This document shows positions 18,171 through 27,509 of a stretch of DNA of 64,000 bases, piece by piece (within the stretch, counting starts at the first letter, position 1; each line of letters begins with the position of its first letter). Position numbers and translations under genes: made by a program. The stretch is from Chelatococcus sp. YT9 (GTDB lineage: Bacteria; Pseudomonadota; Alphaproteobacteria; Rhizobiales; Beijerinckiaceae): NCBI RefSeq assembly GCF_018398315.1, contig NZ_JAHBRW010000002.1:1472637-1536636 (forward strand). Reading direction: 5' to 3'. Under the pieces are notes generated by a model, which did not search any database, was not told the DNA's origin, and saw only the letters and a list, made by a program, of their open reading frames with translations.

Positions 18171-20249
18171 ATGTCCCTCCATCAAGAACGAACCCGCCGG
18201 ACACTCTCGCTCGGCATCGATACCGGCGGCACTTTCACCGATGTCTCGCTGGTGGATAGGGCGGATGGTAGGGAATGGAAGGCCAAAGTGCCCTCGACGC
18301 CCGATGACCCATCGCGCGGCTTCATCGAGGGTGTGAAGAAAGTGCTCGCCCTTGCCGGCGCTCCGGCCAGCGACGTGAGCCATGTCTTCCACGGAACGAC
18401 GGTTGCCACGAATGCGATCCTTGAGATGCGTGGTGCTGATTGCGCGCTCATCACCACGCGCGGCTTCAAGCATGTGCTGGAGATCGGACGGCACGACATT
18501 CCCCGCTCCGCCAACATGTTCTCATGGGTGAAGCCGACACGACCCATCCCGCCACAGCGCATCTTCGAAGTTGCTGGCCGCATCGATTTCAATGGCGTGG
18601 AGATTGAGCCGCTCGCCGAAGGCGAGATCCGGGCTGCGGCGCGGAAGATCCGCGCGAAGGACATCCGCTCCATCGCGGTCTGCTACCTGCATGCCTATGC
18701 CAGCGGTGCGCATGAAGAGCGCACGCGCGATATCCTCATCGAGGAAATTCCAGACGCGCAGATCTCGCTCTCGAGTGAAGTCTTGCCGACTTTCCGCGAG
18801 TTCGAGCGCAGCATGACGACGGCGCTCAACGCCTATGTGATGCCGCTCATCTCGGATTATGTCGGACGTCTGGAGGCGAGGCTCCGCGACGAAGGCATCG
18901 ACACGGCGCGTCTCCTGCTGGTGAAGTCGAACGGCGGCGTCACCGGTGTCGACACCATCCGGCACGAGCCGATCCAGACGGCGCTGTCCGGGCCTGCTGC
19001 CGGGGTCATCGGCGCCCAGCACATCGGTAACCTTGCCGGCGAGAGCAGGCTCATCACGCTCGATATCGGTGGAACATCGGCGGATATCTGCCTCATCGAG
19101 GGCGAGCGGCCCGCCATTACGTCAGAGGGCACTGTCGGCCAGTGGCCGGTGCATCTGCCGATGATCGCCATTCACACCATCGGCGCGGGCGGCGGTTCCA
19201 TCGCGCGGGTGTCGGATGGCGGGCTCGCCGTCGGTCCCGCCAGCGCGGGCGCGCAACCCGGCCCCGCCTGTTATGGGCGCGGCGGCACCGAACCGACCGT
19301 GACGGACGCGCACCTCGTCCTGGGGCATCTGCCGGAGCGGCTTCTGCACGGCGCCATGTCGCTCGATATCGATGCGGCCTCGCGCGCGGTCGAAAGGGTG
19401 GCGCAGGCGCTCGGCACGAGCCTCCACGATACCGCTCGCGGCATCATCGACGTGGCGAACAACAACATGATCGGCGCGATCCGCGTGGTGTCGGTGGAGC
19501 GCGGCTATGACCCCAAGGATTTCGCGCTGGTGCCGTTTGGTGGTGCCGGCCCGCTGCATGGCGGCTTCATCGCGCGCCTGCTTGGGATGAAGTCCACCAT
19601 CGTGGGGCTCGGCTGCGGCGTCTTGTCGAGCAAGGGCCTGCTGATCGCCGATCTCAAAAGCGATTTCAGCCGCACGTTGCTGCTGCGTCCGCCCTATGAC
19701 GATCTCTCGCGTCTCGACCAGTTGTTCCGGGAGTTGGGGGAGCGCGCACGCAACTGGCTCGATGCGGAGGGGATCGCGCCCGACGGGCAGGAGATCAGCC
19801 GTTTCGTGAGTTTTCGTTATGAGAACCAGGGCTATGAGCTCGATGTGCCGTGGCAGGGGGAAGCGGTCTCGCAGGACGCGCTCGCCTGGGCGATCGACGC
19901 TTTCCACGCGCTGCACAGGCGTCTCTACACCTTCGACCAGAAGGATGCGCCGGTCGAGCTCACGGGGGTGCGTGTCAACGCGACCGGCCGGCTCGCGAAG
20001 CCGCAGGCGGCGCCGGTCGAGGCCGGCGCAAGCGTTGAGGATGCGCGCTCCGGCAGCCAGAAGGTCTACCATGCCGGCGAATGGCTGAGCTGCGACGTCT
20101 ATGATCGCAGCCTGTTGCCGATCGGCGGCGTCATCGCCGGTCCGGCCATCGTTGAGCAGATGGACGCGACCACCTTCCTCCTGCCCGGGCAGGTCTGCCG
20201 CATGGATCTCCATGGCAACCTGATCATCACGGAACGCAGCACCGGATGA
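18171..20249 (+). CDS. hyuA: Hydantoinase/oxoprolinase family protein, subunit A
   Basis: 692 residues of the HyuA/AcxA family. Two ATPase-like phosphate loops of the actin fold are visible: GIDTGGTFTDVSLVD near residue 15 and LDIGGTSADICLIEG near residue 297, followed by TIGAGGGSIARV and FGGAGPLHGGFIARLLGM. Together with HyuB it would form an ATP-dependent cyclic-amide hydrolase (5-oxoprolinase/N-methylhydantoinase type) in the cytosol. It lies downstream of hyuB and the alpha/beta protein but is separated by a repeat-containing gap, so it may have weaker coupled expression. The ribosome site is weak (AGGT). Confidence 0.92.
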   Translation: MSLHQERTRRTLSLGIDTGGTFTDVSLVDRADGREWKAKVPSTPDDPSRGFIEGVKKVLALAGAPASDVSHVFHGTTVATNAILEMRGADCALITTRGFKHVLEIGRHDIPRSANMFSWVKPTRPIPPQRIFEVAGRIDFNGVEIEPLAEGEIRAAARKIRAKDIRSIAVCYLHAYASGAHEERTRDILIEEIPDAQISLSSEVLPTFREFERSMTTALNAYVMPLISDYVGRLEARLRDEGIDTARLLLVKSNGGVTGVDTIRHEPIQTALSGPAAGVIGAQHIGNLAGESRLITLDIGGTSADICLIEGERPAITSEGTVGQWPVHLPMIAIHTIGAGGGSIARVSDGGLAVGPASAGAQPGPACYGRGGTEPTVTDAHLVLGHLPERLLHGAMSLDIDAASRAVERVAQALGTSLHDTARGIIDVANNNMIGAIRVVSVERGYDPKDFALVPFGGAGPLHGGFIARLLGMKSTIVGLGCGVLSSKGLLIADLKSDFSRTLLLRPPYDDLSRLDQLFRELGERARNWLDAEGIAPDGQEISRFVSFRYENQGYELDVPWQGEAVSQDALAWAIDAFHALHRRLYTFDQKDAPVELTGVRVNATGRLAKPQAAPVEAGASVEDARSGSQKVYHAGEWLSCDVYDRSLLPIGGVIAGPAIVEQMDATTFLLPGQVCRMDLHGNLIITERSTG

Positions 20250-20262
20250 TACCTGGCCGGCA

Positions 20263-20285
20263 GCCCGCGGAGATCCTCCGCGGGC
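20263..20285. terminator. Bidirectional terminator-like hairpin
   Basis: A perfect 10-bp stem, GCCCGCGGAG (20263-20272) and CTCCGCGGGC (20276-20285), with a 3-nt loop sits in the 52-bp gap between the convergent hyuA and rhamnosidase genes. There is no U-tract, so it may act as a Rho-assisted or mRNA-protecting stem. Confidence 0.6.
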
Positions 20286-20301
20286 GCTGCCCTCGTTGCT
20301 G

Positions 20302-23300
20302 TCAGCGGGAAGACAGGGCTCTTATGCGCACCGGGCCGAGGAGGCCCGAGGGCAGGAGCGGCGAATCCTTCCGATATACGGGGAAGACCGTGAAGCTGAC
20401 GGTTTCGCCCGTCTCCTTGACGATTTCGTCGCCGATCATCCTATTGACCCAGAGATTGGTGACATCGACCTCGAGATCATTGTCGCCGTCGCGGACATGG
20501 TCGGTGATATCGACCTCGTAGGGCTCGGCCCAGCGCAGGCCGACCGGCTTGCCGTTGAGGCGGACGGCGGCGATCTCGCGCACGCTGCCGAGATCGAGGA
20601 TCAGCCGCTCGCCGGTCTGCCGGGCGCCTTGCGGCAGGGCGAAGCGCTTGGCATAGGTCGCGGTGCCGGAGAAATGGCGGATGCCGGCGTCCGTGCTTTC
20701 ATTCCAGGCTTCGAGATGCGCGAATGTCGCCTCCGCAGGCGCGCCGCGCTTCGGCTGGAAGCGCAGGTTCCATTCGCCCGCGAGCTCGAACAGCGTCCGC
20801 AGCGTCGGCGCGGAGGCCGGGGCCGTGCGGGCGCCGCCATTGCTCAGCACCACGAAGACGGTCTCCCTTGGCCGCAAGGTGAGCGGAACGACCGTGCGGT
20901 CGCCTTCAGTGCGGGCGTCGACCGGTGTGATGCGTCCGGTTTCGGGATGCCAGATTTCGGCTGAGCCGCGATTGACCCTGAAACTGAGGTCGAAGGCCGC
21001 ATCGGTCGCTACGCGGCTATTGACGAAATAGATGTCGAGATCGGGCGTTTGCCGGTGCACAAACATGAGCTTGTGCGCCGGGTCGGCGCGCGTGTAGTCG
21101 AAATCGGCGTGCAAGCCGAGCGCTGTCAGGGCCTGTGCAAGCCGGCGCCCCTGGTAGAGACGTCCGCGGCCGATGCCGCGCAATCCCCGTGTCTCGTGAT
21201 CACCCCACAACTCGCTGACGAGCGCGGCGAAGGCCTCGCGGTTATCGGCTTGGCTCGGGGTGAAGCGTGGGCGCTCGCCGATGACCGTGGCGCCCGCGGT
21301 GATGAGCGCCTTCAGCTTCCTGAGGACCGGCAGGGTCAGCGCCACGCTGTTGCCGCCGAGATAGAGCACGTGGTAGCGCATGCCGCTCGGTGTCGCGAGC
21401 CTGCCGTCCTCGACGGAGAAGAGATCGAGCAGGGCGTTGTCGTTCACGAAATCGAAGGCATAGCCTTCGGGAATATCCGTGAACTTGTCATGGGCGTAGA
21501 GCCCGGTGATGGGCGCCTCTTGCCCGTAGAAGTAGGCGACGTCGGCCACGAAGCGGCCCGCCTGCAGGAGATGTGAACAGCGCGTGAGATAGCTGACCCA
21601 GGCCCCGCCCGCGGGCTCCGCCCAGGTGTCGTTGCGGTTGAAATGCTGGCCATAGGGCCCGAGCGTCAGGCCGGGGGCGGCCTCCGCCAGCGGCTGGTGG
21701 ACGGAAGTGTGGATGACGAAGCGGTTGACGCCGAGCGCCATCATCTCGTCCGCTACGGGCTTCAGCGAGCGCGGACTGTCGCTCCAGCCGCTGAGATCGC
21801 CGTTGGTGGTCATCGCCTCGGCCGCGACGAGGTTCTGGCCGTAGAGATGCGCGACCGAGGCCGTTTCCTGCAGGTCGACGCCGTAGTTCGGGATGTCCTC
21901 GCCGTGCTCGCGCCGCACCCAGAAGGCGCCCATCGGCACGTCGGAGCGCTCCTTGAAGGCCATGCCGTCGCCGATGGTCGGGCGCTCCCGCTCCATGGAT
22001 TCGCAATAATGCAGCATGCCGTGGGCGTGGAGGGTGTCGGCGATCTCGCCGTAGTGGTTCTTGACCACGAGGTCGCCGATGGCCCGGCGGAAATCCCAGA
22101 GGAAACCCTCCGATTCCGCCACGCCGTCGACCACATAGCCGAACAGCGCCGGCATAAACGGCAGCAGCGGATAGCCGCGCTCCGCCGCGAAGAGCGCCGG
22201 CATGTCCTCCGTCCAGTTCTGGGTCCCGGCTTCCCAGCTGTCGGTGATCATGGCGGCGATGCCGCCCTTGCCCAGGGGCGCGCCAGAGGCATCGGCATAT
22301 TGCGCAAGGTAAGTGTCGAGATAGGCCTTCACATGCGCCCGGTTGAGCTTGTCCACTTCAAGGCCCGTCGCCTCCGGCGAGGCCGGATGGTTCTTGGTGC
22401 CCACAAGCGAATAGCCAACGCGCAGTACGACCCATTGCCCGTCCGGCGCGGTCCAGTCGAGCGTCCCCGTCTCAGGATTGAAACGGTCCGTCAGGTCGAC
22501 AACATCGGGCGACTTCACGATCGCATCCGGCGAGGCGGGATGGCTGGGAAAGGCGTAGAAGTCGTTCAAGGTGCCGAAGCCCGCCTTCTCCTCGAAGCGA
22601 TTGATGCGCGCGCCGCTGCGCAGCACGAGCTGGCTGACGCGGTGGGCCTTGGGCCGCTCGCTGAAGCGGAAGGGCGAGGCGCGGAAATCGAGCGCCTCGG
22701 GCGGATTGGTGAAGGTTACGCGGAAGAAGCGCGCCGTGGTCGGTGTGATCGAGAGCGTGTGCTGCGGCGCGGAACTGCGCCCCAGCTCATAGCCGGGCAC
22801 CTCGGCGACGGGTCGGAAAGTGACGCCGTCGTCGCTGGCCTCAATGGTGCCGAGCGGCGGCGCCGGCCGCCGCACCTTGGGCTTGGCCCAGTTGTCGGGA
22901 GCCACCGCCACGCTGAGCGAGCGGATGGTCTGCGGCGAACCGAAATCGAACTGGATAGAGGCGTGCGCCTCGCCGGGCAAGATCGGCAGGTCTATGGCGC
23001 CGATATAATCGTTGTCGCAGAGGATGCCTGCGTCGATTGCCCCGGCGTTCGAGGTGACCGTCGGCGTGGGCAGGGCGTTCCGCTCGCAGGCGGGTAGGGG
23101 AAAGGCGATGACGCGGCTGTCGCGGTAGAACGGATCGAGCGGCTTCGGTCCCTGGCCGCCGAGGGAGCCGACATGGCCCGCATTGGGGAAGTTCTGGAAG
23201 GTGCCGGCCACGTCATGGGGGCGGGGCAGGCTTTCAGCTGCGCTTCCGCCCTGGACGATGGTCTCGGTCCAGACCAGCTTCTTCATGGCCTGGTCGGGGC

Positions 23301-23643
23301 TGACCCACGGGCCGCCGGTCTCGCTCCAGCCAGGCGAGCCGGCGATCGCCATCTCGAAGCCGAATTCGCGGCCGAGGTCGACCGCATATTTCAGCGCGTC
23401 CTTCCACGGCGCGGTCATGTAGGTCAGGCGCTCGGGCACAACTTGCGGCGTGTTCCAGCCGGCGTCGAACATTTGGAAGCCGCCGATGCCGACGCGGTTC
23501 ATCCATTCGAGATCGAGCCGGATGCCCTCTTTCGCGATGTTGCCGTTCATCCAGTGCCACCAGACACGGGGTTTGGCGGCATTGGGCGGCGCAAGAAAGC
23601 CAGCCTCGAGTTCGCTGCGTGTGGAGCGAGCGGTTTCCGACAT
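20302..23643 (-). CDS. Glycoside hydrolase family 106-type alpha-L-rhamnosidase
   Basis: 1113 residues from the ATG at 23643 (GGGAAAGGG upstream; the longer frame to 23877 reads through a repeat). GH106 features: the N-terminal RVWWHWMNGNIAKEGIRLDL then WMNRVGIGGFQMFD and GSPGWSETGGPWVSP; central TDSWEAGTQNW and ESMERERPTIGDG acid-rich segments likely to carry catalytic glutamates; C-terminal beta-sandwich carbohydrate-binding module (VRLNGKPVGLRWAEPYEVDI). It would release terminal alpha-L-rhamnose from glycosides. No signal peptide is seen, so it is probably cytosolic. It lies downstream of the CUT1 importer genes on the same strand, across a repeat. Confidence 0.88.
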   Translation of the reverse strand: MSETARSTRSELEAGFLAPPNAAKPRVWWHWMNGNIAKEGIRLDLEWMNRVGIGGFQMFDAGWNTPQVVPERLTYMTAPWKDALKYAVDLGREFGFEMAIAGSPGWSETGGPWVSPDQAMKKLVWTETIVQGGSAAESLPRPHDVAGTFQNFPNAGHVGSLGGQGPKPLDPFYRDSRVIAFPLPACERNALPTPTVTSNAGAIDAGILCDNDYIGAIDLPILPGEAHASIQFDFGSPQTIRSLSVAVAPDNWAKPKVRRPAPPLGTIEASDDGVTFRPVAEVPGYELGRSSAPQHTLSITPTTARFFRVTFTNPPEALDFRASPFRFSERPKAHRVSQLVLRSGARINRFEEKAGFGTLNDFYAFPSHPASPDAIVKSPDVVDLTDRFNPETGTLDWTAPDGQWVVLRVGYSLVGTKNHPASPEATGLEVDKLNRAHVKAYLDTYLAQYADASGAPLGKGGIAAMITDSWEAGTQNWTEDMPALFAAERGYPLLPFMPALFGYVVDGVAESEGFLWDFRRAIGDLVVKNHYGEIADTLHAHGMLHYCESMERERPTIGDGMAFKERSDVPMGAFWVRREHGEDIPNYGVDLQETASVAHLYGQNLVAAEAMTTNGDLSGWSDSPRSLKPVADEMMALGVNRFVIHTSVHQPLAEAAPGLTLGPYGQHFNRNDTWAEPAGGAWVSYLTRCSHLLQAGRFVADVAYFYGQEAPITGLYAHDKFTDIPEGYAFDFVNDNALLDLFSVEDGRLATPSGMRYHVLYLGGNSVALTLPVLRKLKALITAGATVIGERPRFTPSQADNREAFAALVSELWGDHETRGLRGIGRGRLYQGRRLAQALTALGLHADFDYTRADPAHKLMFVHRQTPDLDIYFVNSRVATDAAFDLSFRVNRGSAEIWHPETGRITPVDARTEGDRTVVPLTLRPRETVFVVLSNGGARTAPASAPTLRTLFELAGEWNLRFQPKRGAPAEATFAHLEAWNESTDAGIRHFSGTATYAKRFALPQGARQTGERLILDLGSVREIAAVRLNGKPVGLRWAEPYEVDITDHVRDGDNDLEVDVTNLWVNRMIGDEIVKETGETVSFTVFPVYRKDSPLLPSGLLGPVRIRALSSR

Positions 23644-23829
23644 ACCCTTTCCCTTCCCCTGATCGTCCGTGGCGGCGAACGTTCTTGTGCCGTGATCCGC
23701 GGAGCGCGTGCCATCCCGGAGTTTCGACGTTGCGAGCGAAGTCTTGCGAACTCTTACGAAATATTGGCGCGATCTGATGCTCTTGGGCGTGTGGACAGTT
23801 GCCGCGGTGAAGCCACCGAAACCTCCACC

Positions 23830-23978
23830 GTCATCCCGGGGCGGGCCGCGAGGCCCGAGCCCGGAACCCATGAACACGACGGCAGACGCACAGGGTGTCA
23901 GTAGTCCGACGCATCTTCTTGTCCGACGCCGTGTTCATGGTTTCCGGGCGCTTCGCTGACGCGAAGCCCCGGAATGAC
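23830..23978. repeat. 149-bp palindromic intergenic repeat
   Basis: The ends are inverted repeats: GTCATCCCGGGGC (23830-23842) and GCCCCGGAATGAC (23966-23978). Internally CCCATGAACACGACGG (about 23867-23882) pairs with CCGTGTTCATGG (about 23931-23942). This architecture is common between genes in Hyphomicrobiales genomes. It occupies most of the 379-bp gap between malG-like and rhamnosidase genes; the flanks hold no further gene. Confidence 0.75.
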
Positions 23979-24022
23979 CGCGACACTCCCACAAGGCGAA
24001 CGTGACCAACTGTCCACATCAC

Positions 24023-24853
24023 CTAACCTTTGATGCCGCTGGCGAAGCCTTTGATCATGTTCTTCTGCAGGAACAGGAAGGCGAGCATGACCGGAGCGAT
24101 GCCGATGAGAAGCGCGGCGAAGACGATGCCCCATTGCGTCACGTATTGGTCGACGAAGGCATAGATCGCGACCGGCACCGTCGCCCAGCTCGAACCGCTG
24201 AGATAGAGGAGCGGCGTCATGAAGTCGTTCCAGATGAAGACGCCGTTAAGGATCAGCACCGTGCCGGTGATGGGTCGCAGCATCGGCAGGATGATGTGAA
24301 CAAAGGCGACGAGGTCGCTCGCGCCGTCGATGCGGGCGGCTTCCTCATAGGTCCGCGGAATGGTCCTGATGAAACCGGCATAGAGGAAGATGGTGAAGGG
24401 CAGCTGGAGGCCGGAATAGAACAGGATGAGCGACAGCGGCGAGCCGAGCAGACCCATGTCGCGCATCAGCTGGTAGAGCGGGATGAGCGCGAGCTGGAAG
24501 GGCAGGATCAGACCTGTCAGGAAGAAGAGATAGAGCCCGTAGCCGAGCCGCGGCTTGCATCGCGCCACGAAATAGGCGGCTAGAGACCCGACGGCAACAA
24601 GAACCACGAGGCTGCCGGCGACGACTGTAATGCTGGAGATGAGCGCGTCGGCGAGATAGGCGTCGTGCCAGGCCGTCTGGAAGTTCCCGAGATAGGGATC
24701 GCTCGGCGGCGACAGCGGCGCCTCGCGCCATTCCGCCTGGGATTTGAACGCGAGGACCACCAGTATATAGATCGGAAAGGCGAAGACAGCCGCAAGGGCG
24801 ATCATCACCACTTCGAGAACGAAGGTCCCGAATGTGTAGCGGCGGTCATCCAC
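24023..24853 (-). CDS. ABC sugar importer, permease (MalG type)
   Basis: 276 residues, six hydrophobic segments (the first, VLEVVMIALAAVFAFPIYIL). EAA loop: TYEEAARIDGASDLVAFVHI. The start is GTG at 24853, preceded by GGGAGA at 6 bp, and overlaps the MalF-type gene by 8 bp. Inner-membrane subunit of the presumed rhamnoside importer; the operon continues to the GH106 gene. No ATPase gene accompanies it. Confidence 0.92.
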   Translation of the reverse strand: MDDRRYTFGTFVLEVVMIALAAVFAFPIYILVVLAFKSQAEWREAPLSPPSDPYLGNFQTAWHDAYLADALISSITVVAGSLVVLVAVGSLAAYFVARCKPRLGYGLYLFFLTGLILPFQLALIPLYQLMRDMGLLGSPLSLILFYSGLQLPFTIFLYAGFIRTIPRTYEEAARIDGASDLVAFVHIILPMLRPITGTVLILNGVFIWNDFMTPLLYLSGSSWATVPVAIYAFVDQYVTQWGIVFAALLIGIAPVMLAFLFLQKNMIKGFASGIKG

Positions 24854-25790
24854 TGGGGATCTCCCTGCGTCTCAGGACATGTGTGGCGGCAAAGACGATG
24901 GCGGCTACAAGAAGAGCGAAGACAAGAGCTGTTGCCGACCCGTATCCGTATTCGCCAAATTGAAAGCTTGTTTTGTAGATGATGGTAGACAGTGTCTCGG
25001 TCGCGTAGCCCGGCCCCCCACCAGTCAAGACATAGATCTGGTCGAAGAACTTCAGGCCTTGAACGAGACCAATCACCACGTTGATCGTCATGGCCGGTGC
25101 AAGCAGCGGCAGGATGATGTAGCGCAGCCGCGCCCCGCTTGAGGCGCCGTCGATTTTGGCCGCCTCGATCAGTTCCTTGGGGACGCCTTGCAGGCCTGCG
25201 AGGAAAATGACCATGGCGAGGCCGACCGATCCCCACCCGGTGACGAAAATGACGGAGAACAGAGCGAGCGTGGGCTCGCCCAGCCATTGTTGAGCCCAGC
25301 TAGCTGGGCCGAGCAGCTTGATGATCTGGTTGAGTGCTCCGGTCGTGGAGAAGATGTATTTCCACGAGAACGACATGATCACCGGCGTAAGGACAACCGG
25401 CATGAAGAAGATCATGCGCAGGAAGTTGCGGCTTTTGATTTCAGTGTCGAGGGCAAGCGCCAGAAGAAGACCAACGATGATTTTGCCCACGACCAAGGCG
25501 AAGGCCATTATCAACGTGGTGCTGATTGCGGATAGCGCCTGTGGATCACCAAACATGCGCTGGAAATTGGCGAGGCCGACGTAGCTATAGTCGGGTGTGA
25601 GGCCATTCCAATTGGTGAATGCATACCCTGTGCCGGACAGCATCGGATAAACGATGATCAGGCAATAGAGCATAAGAGCGGGGATAACGAACCACCAGCT
25701 CAATCCGGCATTGAAAAGACCGCCGAATTTCCATCTTCGCATGCTTGGCGTCTTCGTTGAGAAATCAGCGGTATCGGCGATGCTGCTCAT
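24846..25790 (-). CDS. ABC sugar importer, permease (MalF type)
   Basis: 314 residues with the membrane start WWFVIPALMLYCLIIVYPML and an EAA loop ELIEAAKIDGASSGARLRYI. Same-strand overlap with the MalG-type gene and a 70-bp gap after the binding-protein gene mark one operon. With its partner it forms the channel for the sugar delivered by the binding protein at 25861. Confidence 0.92.
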   Translation of the reverse strand: MSSIADTADFSTKTPSMRRWKFGGLFNAGLSWWFVIPALMLYCLIIVYPMLSGTGYAFTNWNGLTPDYSYVGLANFQRMFGDPQALSAISTTLIMAFALVVGKIIVGLLLALALDTEIKSRNFLRMIFFMPVVLTPVIMSFSWKYIFSTTGALNQIIKLLGPASWAQQWLGEPTLALFSVIFVTGWGSVGLAMVIFLAGLQGVPKELIEAAKIDGASSGARLRYIILPLLAPAMTINVVIGLVQGLKFFDQIYVLTGGGPGYATETLSTIIYKTSFQFGEYGYGSATALVFALLVAAIVFAATHVLRRREIPSG

Positions 25791-25860
25791 GGGATTAGCC
25801 GCCTTTCATGAGACAGGTTCGACGTCACGGCGCCTCCTTGCGGAGGAGGGGCCACGGCCC

Positions 25861-27132
25861 TCACCCTGACTGGTAGGCCTGGTCCATGCGCTTCAGCACA
25901 TCGGCGATGGTGGCCGAGCCGGCGAATAGTTCCTGGATGCCGCTGAAGTGGGTTTGCTGCACGCGCGCGTTCGGCCATTTGTTGTCCATGAACATCGCGA
26001 TCTTGCCGCTGTTCACCATTTGCATGATATCCGCGAAGATGGGATCATATTTGACGTCCTTGCCGAGGACGGGCAGATCCAGCTCGCTCCCCATCAAGCT
26101 CAGCATTTCAGGTGAGCCCATGAACTTGAGAAAGGCGAGCGCCGCGTCGGGGTTGCGGGTCTTGGCGTTGATGCCCAGGCTGTTTCCGAGGCTCGACGGC
26201 ACCCGGGTCTCCGACGGATTATCGGTCGCGGGCGTCGGCCAGATGATGAAGTCGCGGTGGCCCGCGAAATTCAGGATGCCCTTCGTGCTCGGCGACGTCA
26301 GAATGGCCATGGCAGCTTCGCCGCTGCCGACCATCTGCAATGCCTCGTCATAAGAGGTGCCGTTCGGATTCGGGTTGAAGAAGCCGCGCTTGTTCAACTC
26401 CATGTACTTTTCAAGCGCTTCTCGCCAGCCGTCCGAATTCGCAAACGTGATTTTGCCAGCGCGCATGTCTTCGGCAAGTGCAGGATTGCGGGCGAAACCC
26501 GTGGTCGCGACGAGGGCATAGGTGACGAGCTGGGTGACCCAGGGCGAGCCGTTGCCAAGCGCGAGCGGTATCTTCCCAGCGTCCTTCACCTTCTGGCAAA
26601 AGGCGAGGAACTCGCTCCATGTTTTGGGCTGCTCAAGACCTAGTTGCTTGACCACCCGCAGATTGGCGTAAGTTCCGATGAGGCTTACCGTTGTCGGCAG
26701 GAAATAGGACTTGCCGTTGACGAAGAAGCTTTCCTGGAGCAACTCCGGCACCGCCGCGCCGAAATTCTCGCTCGTGAGATCCATGAGATAGCCAGCCGGC
26801 GCGATCTGACCGACGGAGAGCGGATTGCCGCTGCCCGGCCACACGGTGATCACGTCCGGCGCAGTGCCCGCACCAAGCTGCACGCGTGTCGTCGTCTGAA
26901 TCTGGTCAGTGTTCGCGAACTCTGTCCGCACGTTCACGCCAGCGTTCTTCGCCACGAACGCCTTAGCGACGGCTTGCACGCCTGCTCGCAAGGAGCTGTT
27001 GGCGTAGACGCGCAGTTGCCCATCGAGCGCGAGCGCCTTCTCAACAGCGAGTGGGCTGAGGCTCAAGGCGGCCGCCATCTTCATGATAGCGCGGCGAGAA
27101 TGGATATGCCCTTCGGCGTTCTTCCTAGGCAT
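25861..27132 (-). CDS. ABC sugar importer, substrate-binding protein (family 1), possible Tat substrate
   Basis: 423 residues from the ATG at 27132, set by GGGAGG 7 bp upstream. The N-terminus carries a twin-arginine-like signal, HSRRAIMKMAAALSLSPLAV, suggesting export in folded form (inference). Mature protein: RVYANSSLRAGVQAVAKAFV, TAPDVITVWPGSGNP and PDAALAFLKFMGSPEM, the usual family 1 pattern. First gene of the importer-rhamnosidase operon, divergent from the second GH106-type gene across a 377-bp regulatory region. The ligand is inferred to be an L-rhamnose-containing glycoside. Confidence 0.9.
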   Translation of the reverse strand: MPRKNAEGHIHSRRAIMKMAAALSLSPLAVEKALALDGQLRVYANSSLRAGVQAVAKAFVAKNAGVNVRTEFANTDQIQTTTRVQLGAGTAPDVITVWPGSGNPLSVGQIAPAGYLMDLTSENFGAAVPELLQESFFVNGKSYFLPTTVSLIGTYANLRVVKQLGLEQPKTWSEFLAFCQKVKDAGKIPLALGNGSPWVTQLVTYALVATTGFARNPALAEDMRAGKITFANSDGWREALEKYMELNKRGFFNPNPNGTSYDEALQMVGSGEAAMAILTSPSTKGILNFAGHRDFIIWPTPATDNPSETRVPSSLGNSLGINAKTRNPDAALAFLKFMGSPEMLSLMGSELDLPVLGKDVKYDPIFADIMQMVNSGKIAMFMDNKWPNARVQQTHFSGIQELFAGSATIADVLKRMDQAYQSG

Positions 27133-27509
27133 CGGGACCTCCCTGGCTCCCGTTGCGGAAGCCCTGTCTTTTTGCATTCCAGGCTTCGGCCGATCCATCC
27201 CGTTCGTCGCCATGCAGGCGCATGACAGGAGGGTCGGCATTGCCCGCGATCAAGAGAGGATCATAACTTGCTAAGGTCAGTCAAGAGCGAGCAAGTTCGA
27301 TCAAAAGCGATTGACAGACTGGCATCATCCGCGGAAAGCTCACCGTGCAAAGGGGCTGGCGCAGCGGCGACGGTCGCATGGTTGAACGAAAATGAGCGAT
27401 TTCGATCGAAACTCGTGGCGGCAATCGGCGCCGTGGTTTCTCCTAGGACGCTTGGACGCGATAGCAATCGCCGGCAAAGCCGGCGGGGAAGGAAACGCTG
27501 GGTAGCATC
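27133..27509. promoter_or_regulatory. Divergent regulatory region with candidate DeoR operators
   Basis: This 377-bp gap between the importer operon (-) and the GH106-type gene (+) contains TTTCGATCGAAA, a perfect 12-bp palindrome at 27400-27411, overlapped by CGAAA-N8-TTTCG beginning at 27387. ATGAGCGAT (27392-27400) recurs at 32809-32817 in the other rhamnose promoter region. A further TTCGATCAAAAGCGATTGAC sits near 27296-27315. DeoR-family proteins often bind TTTCG/CGAAA repeats, so the regulator at 31894 is the likely ligand. Confidence 0.45.

Noticed and set aside
21643-23097. 484-codon open frame on + strand
   Set aside because: Antisense to the GH106 gene; an artefact of GC-rich codon bias.
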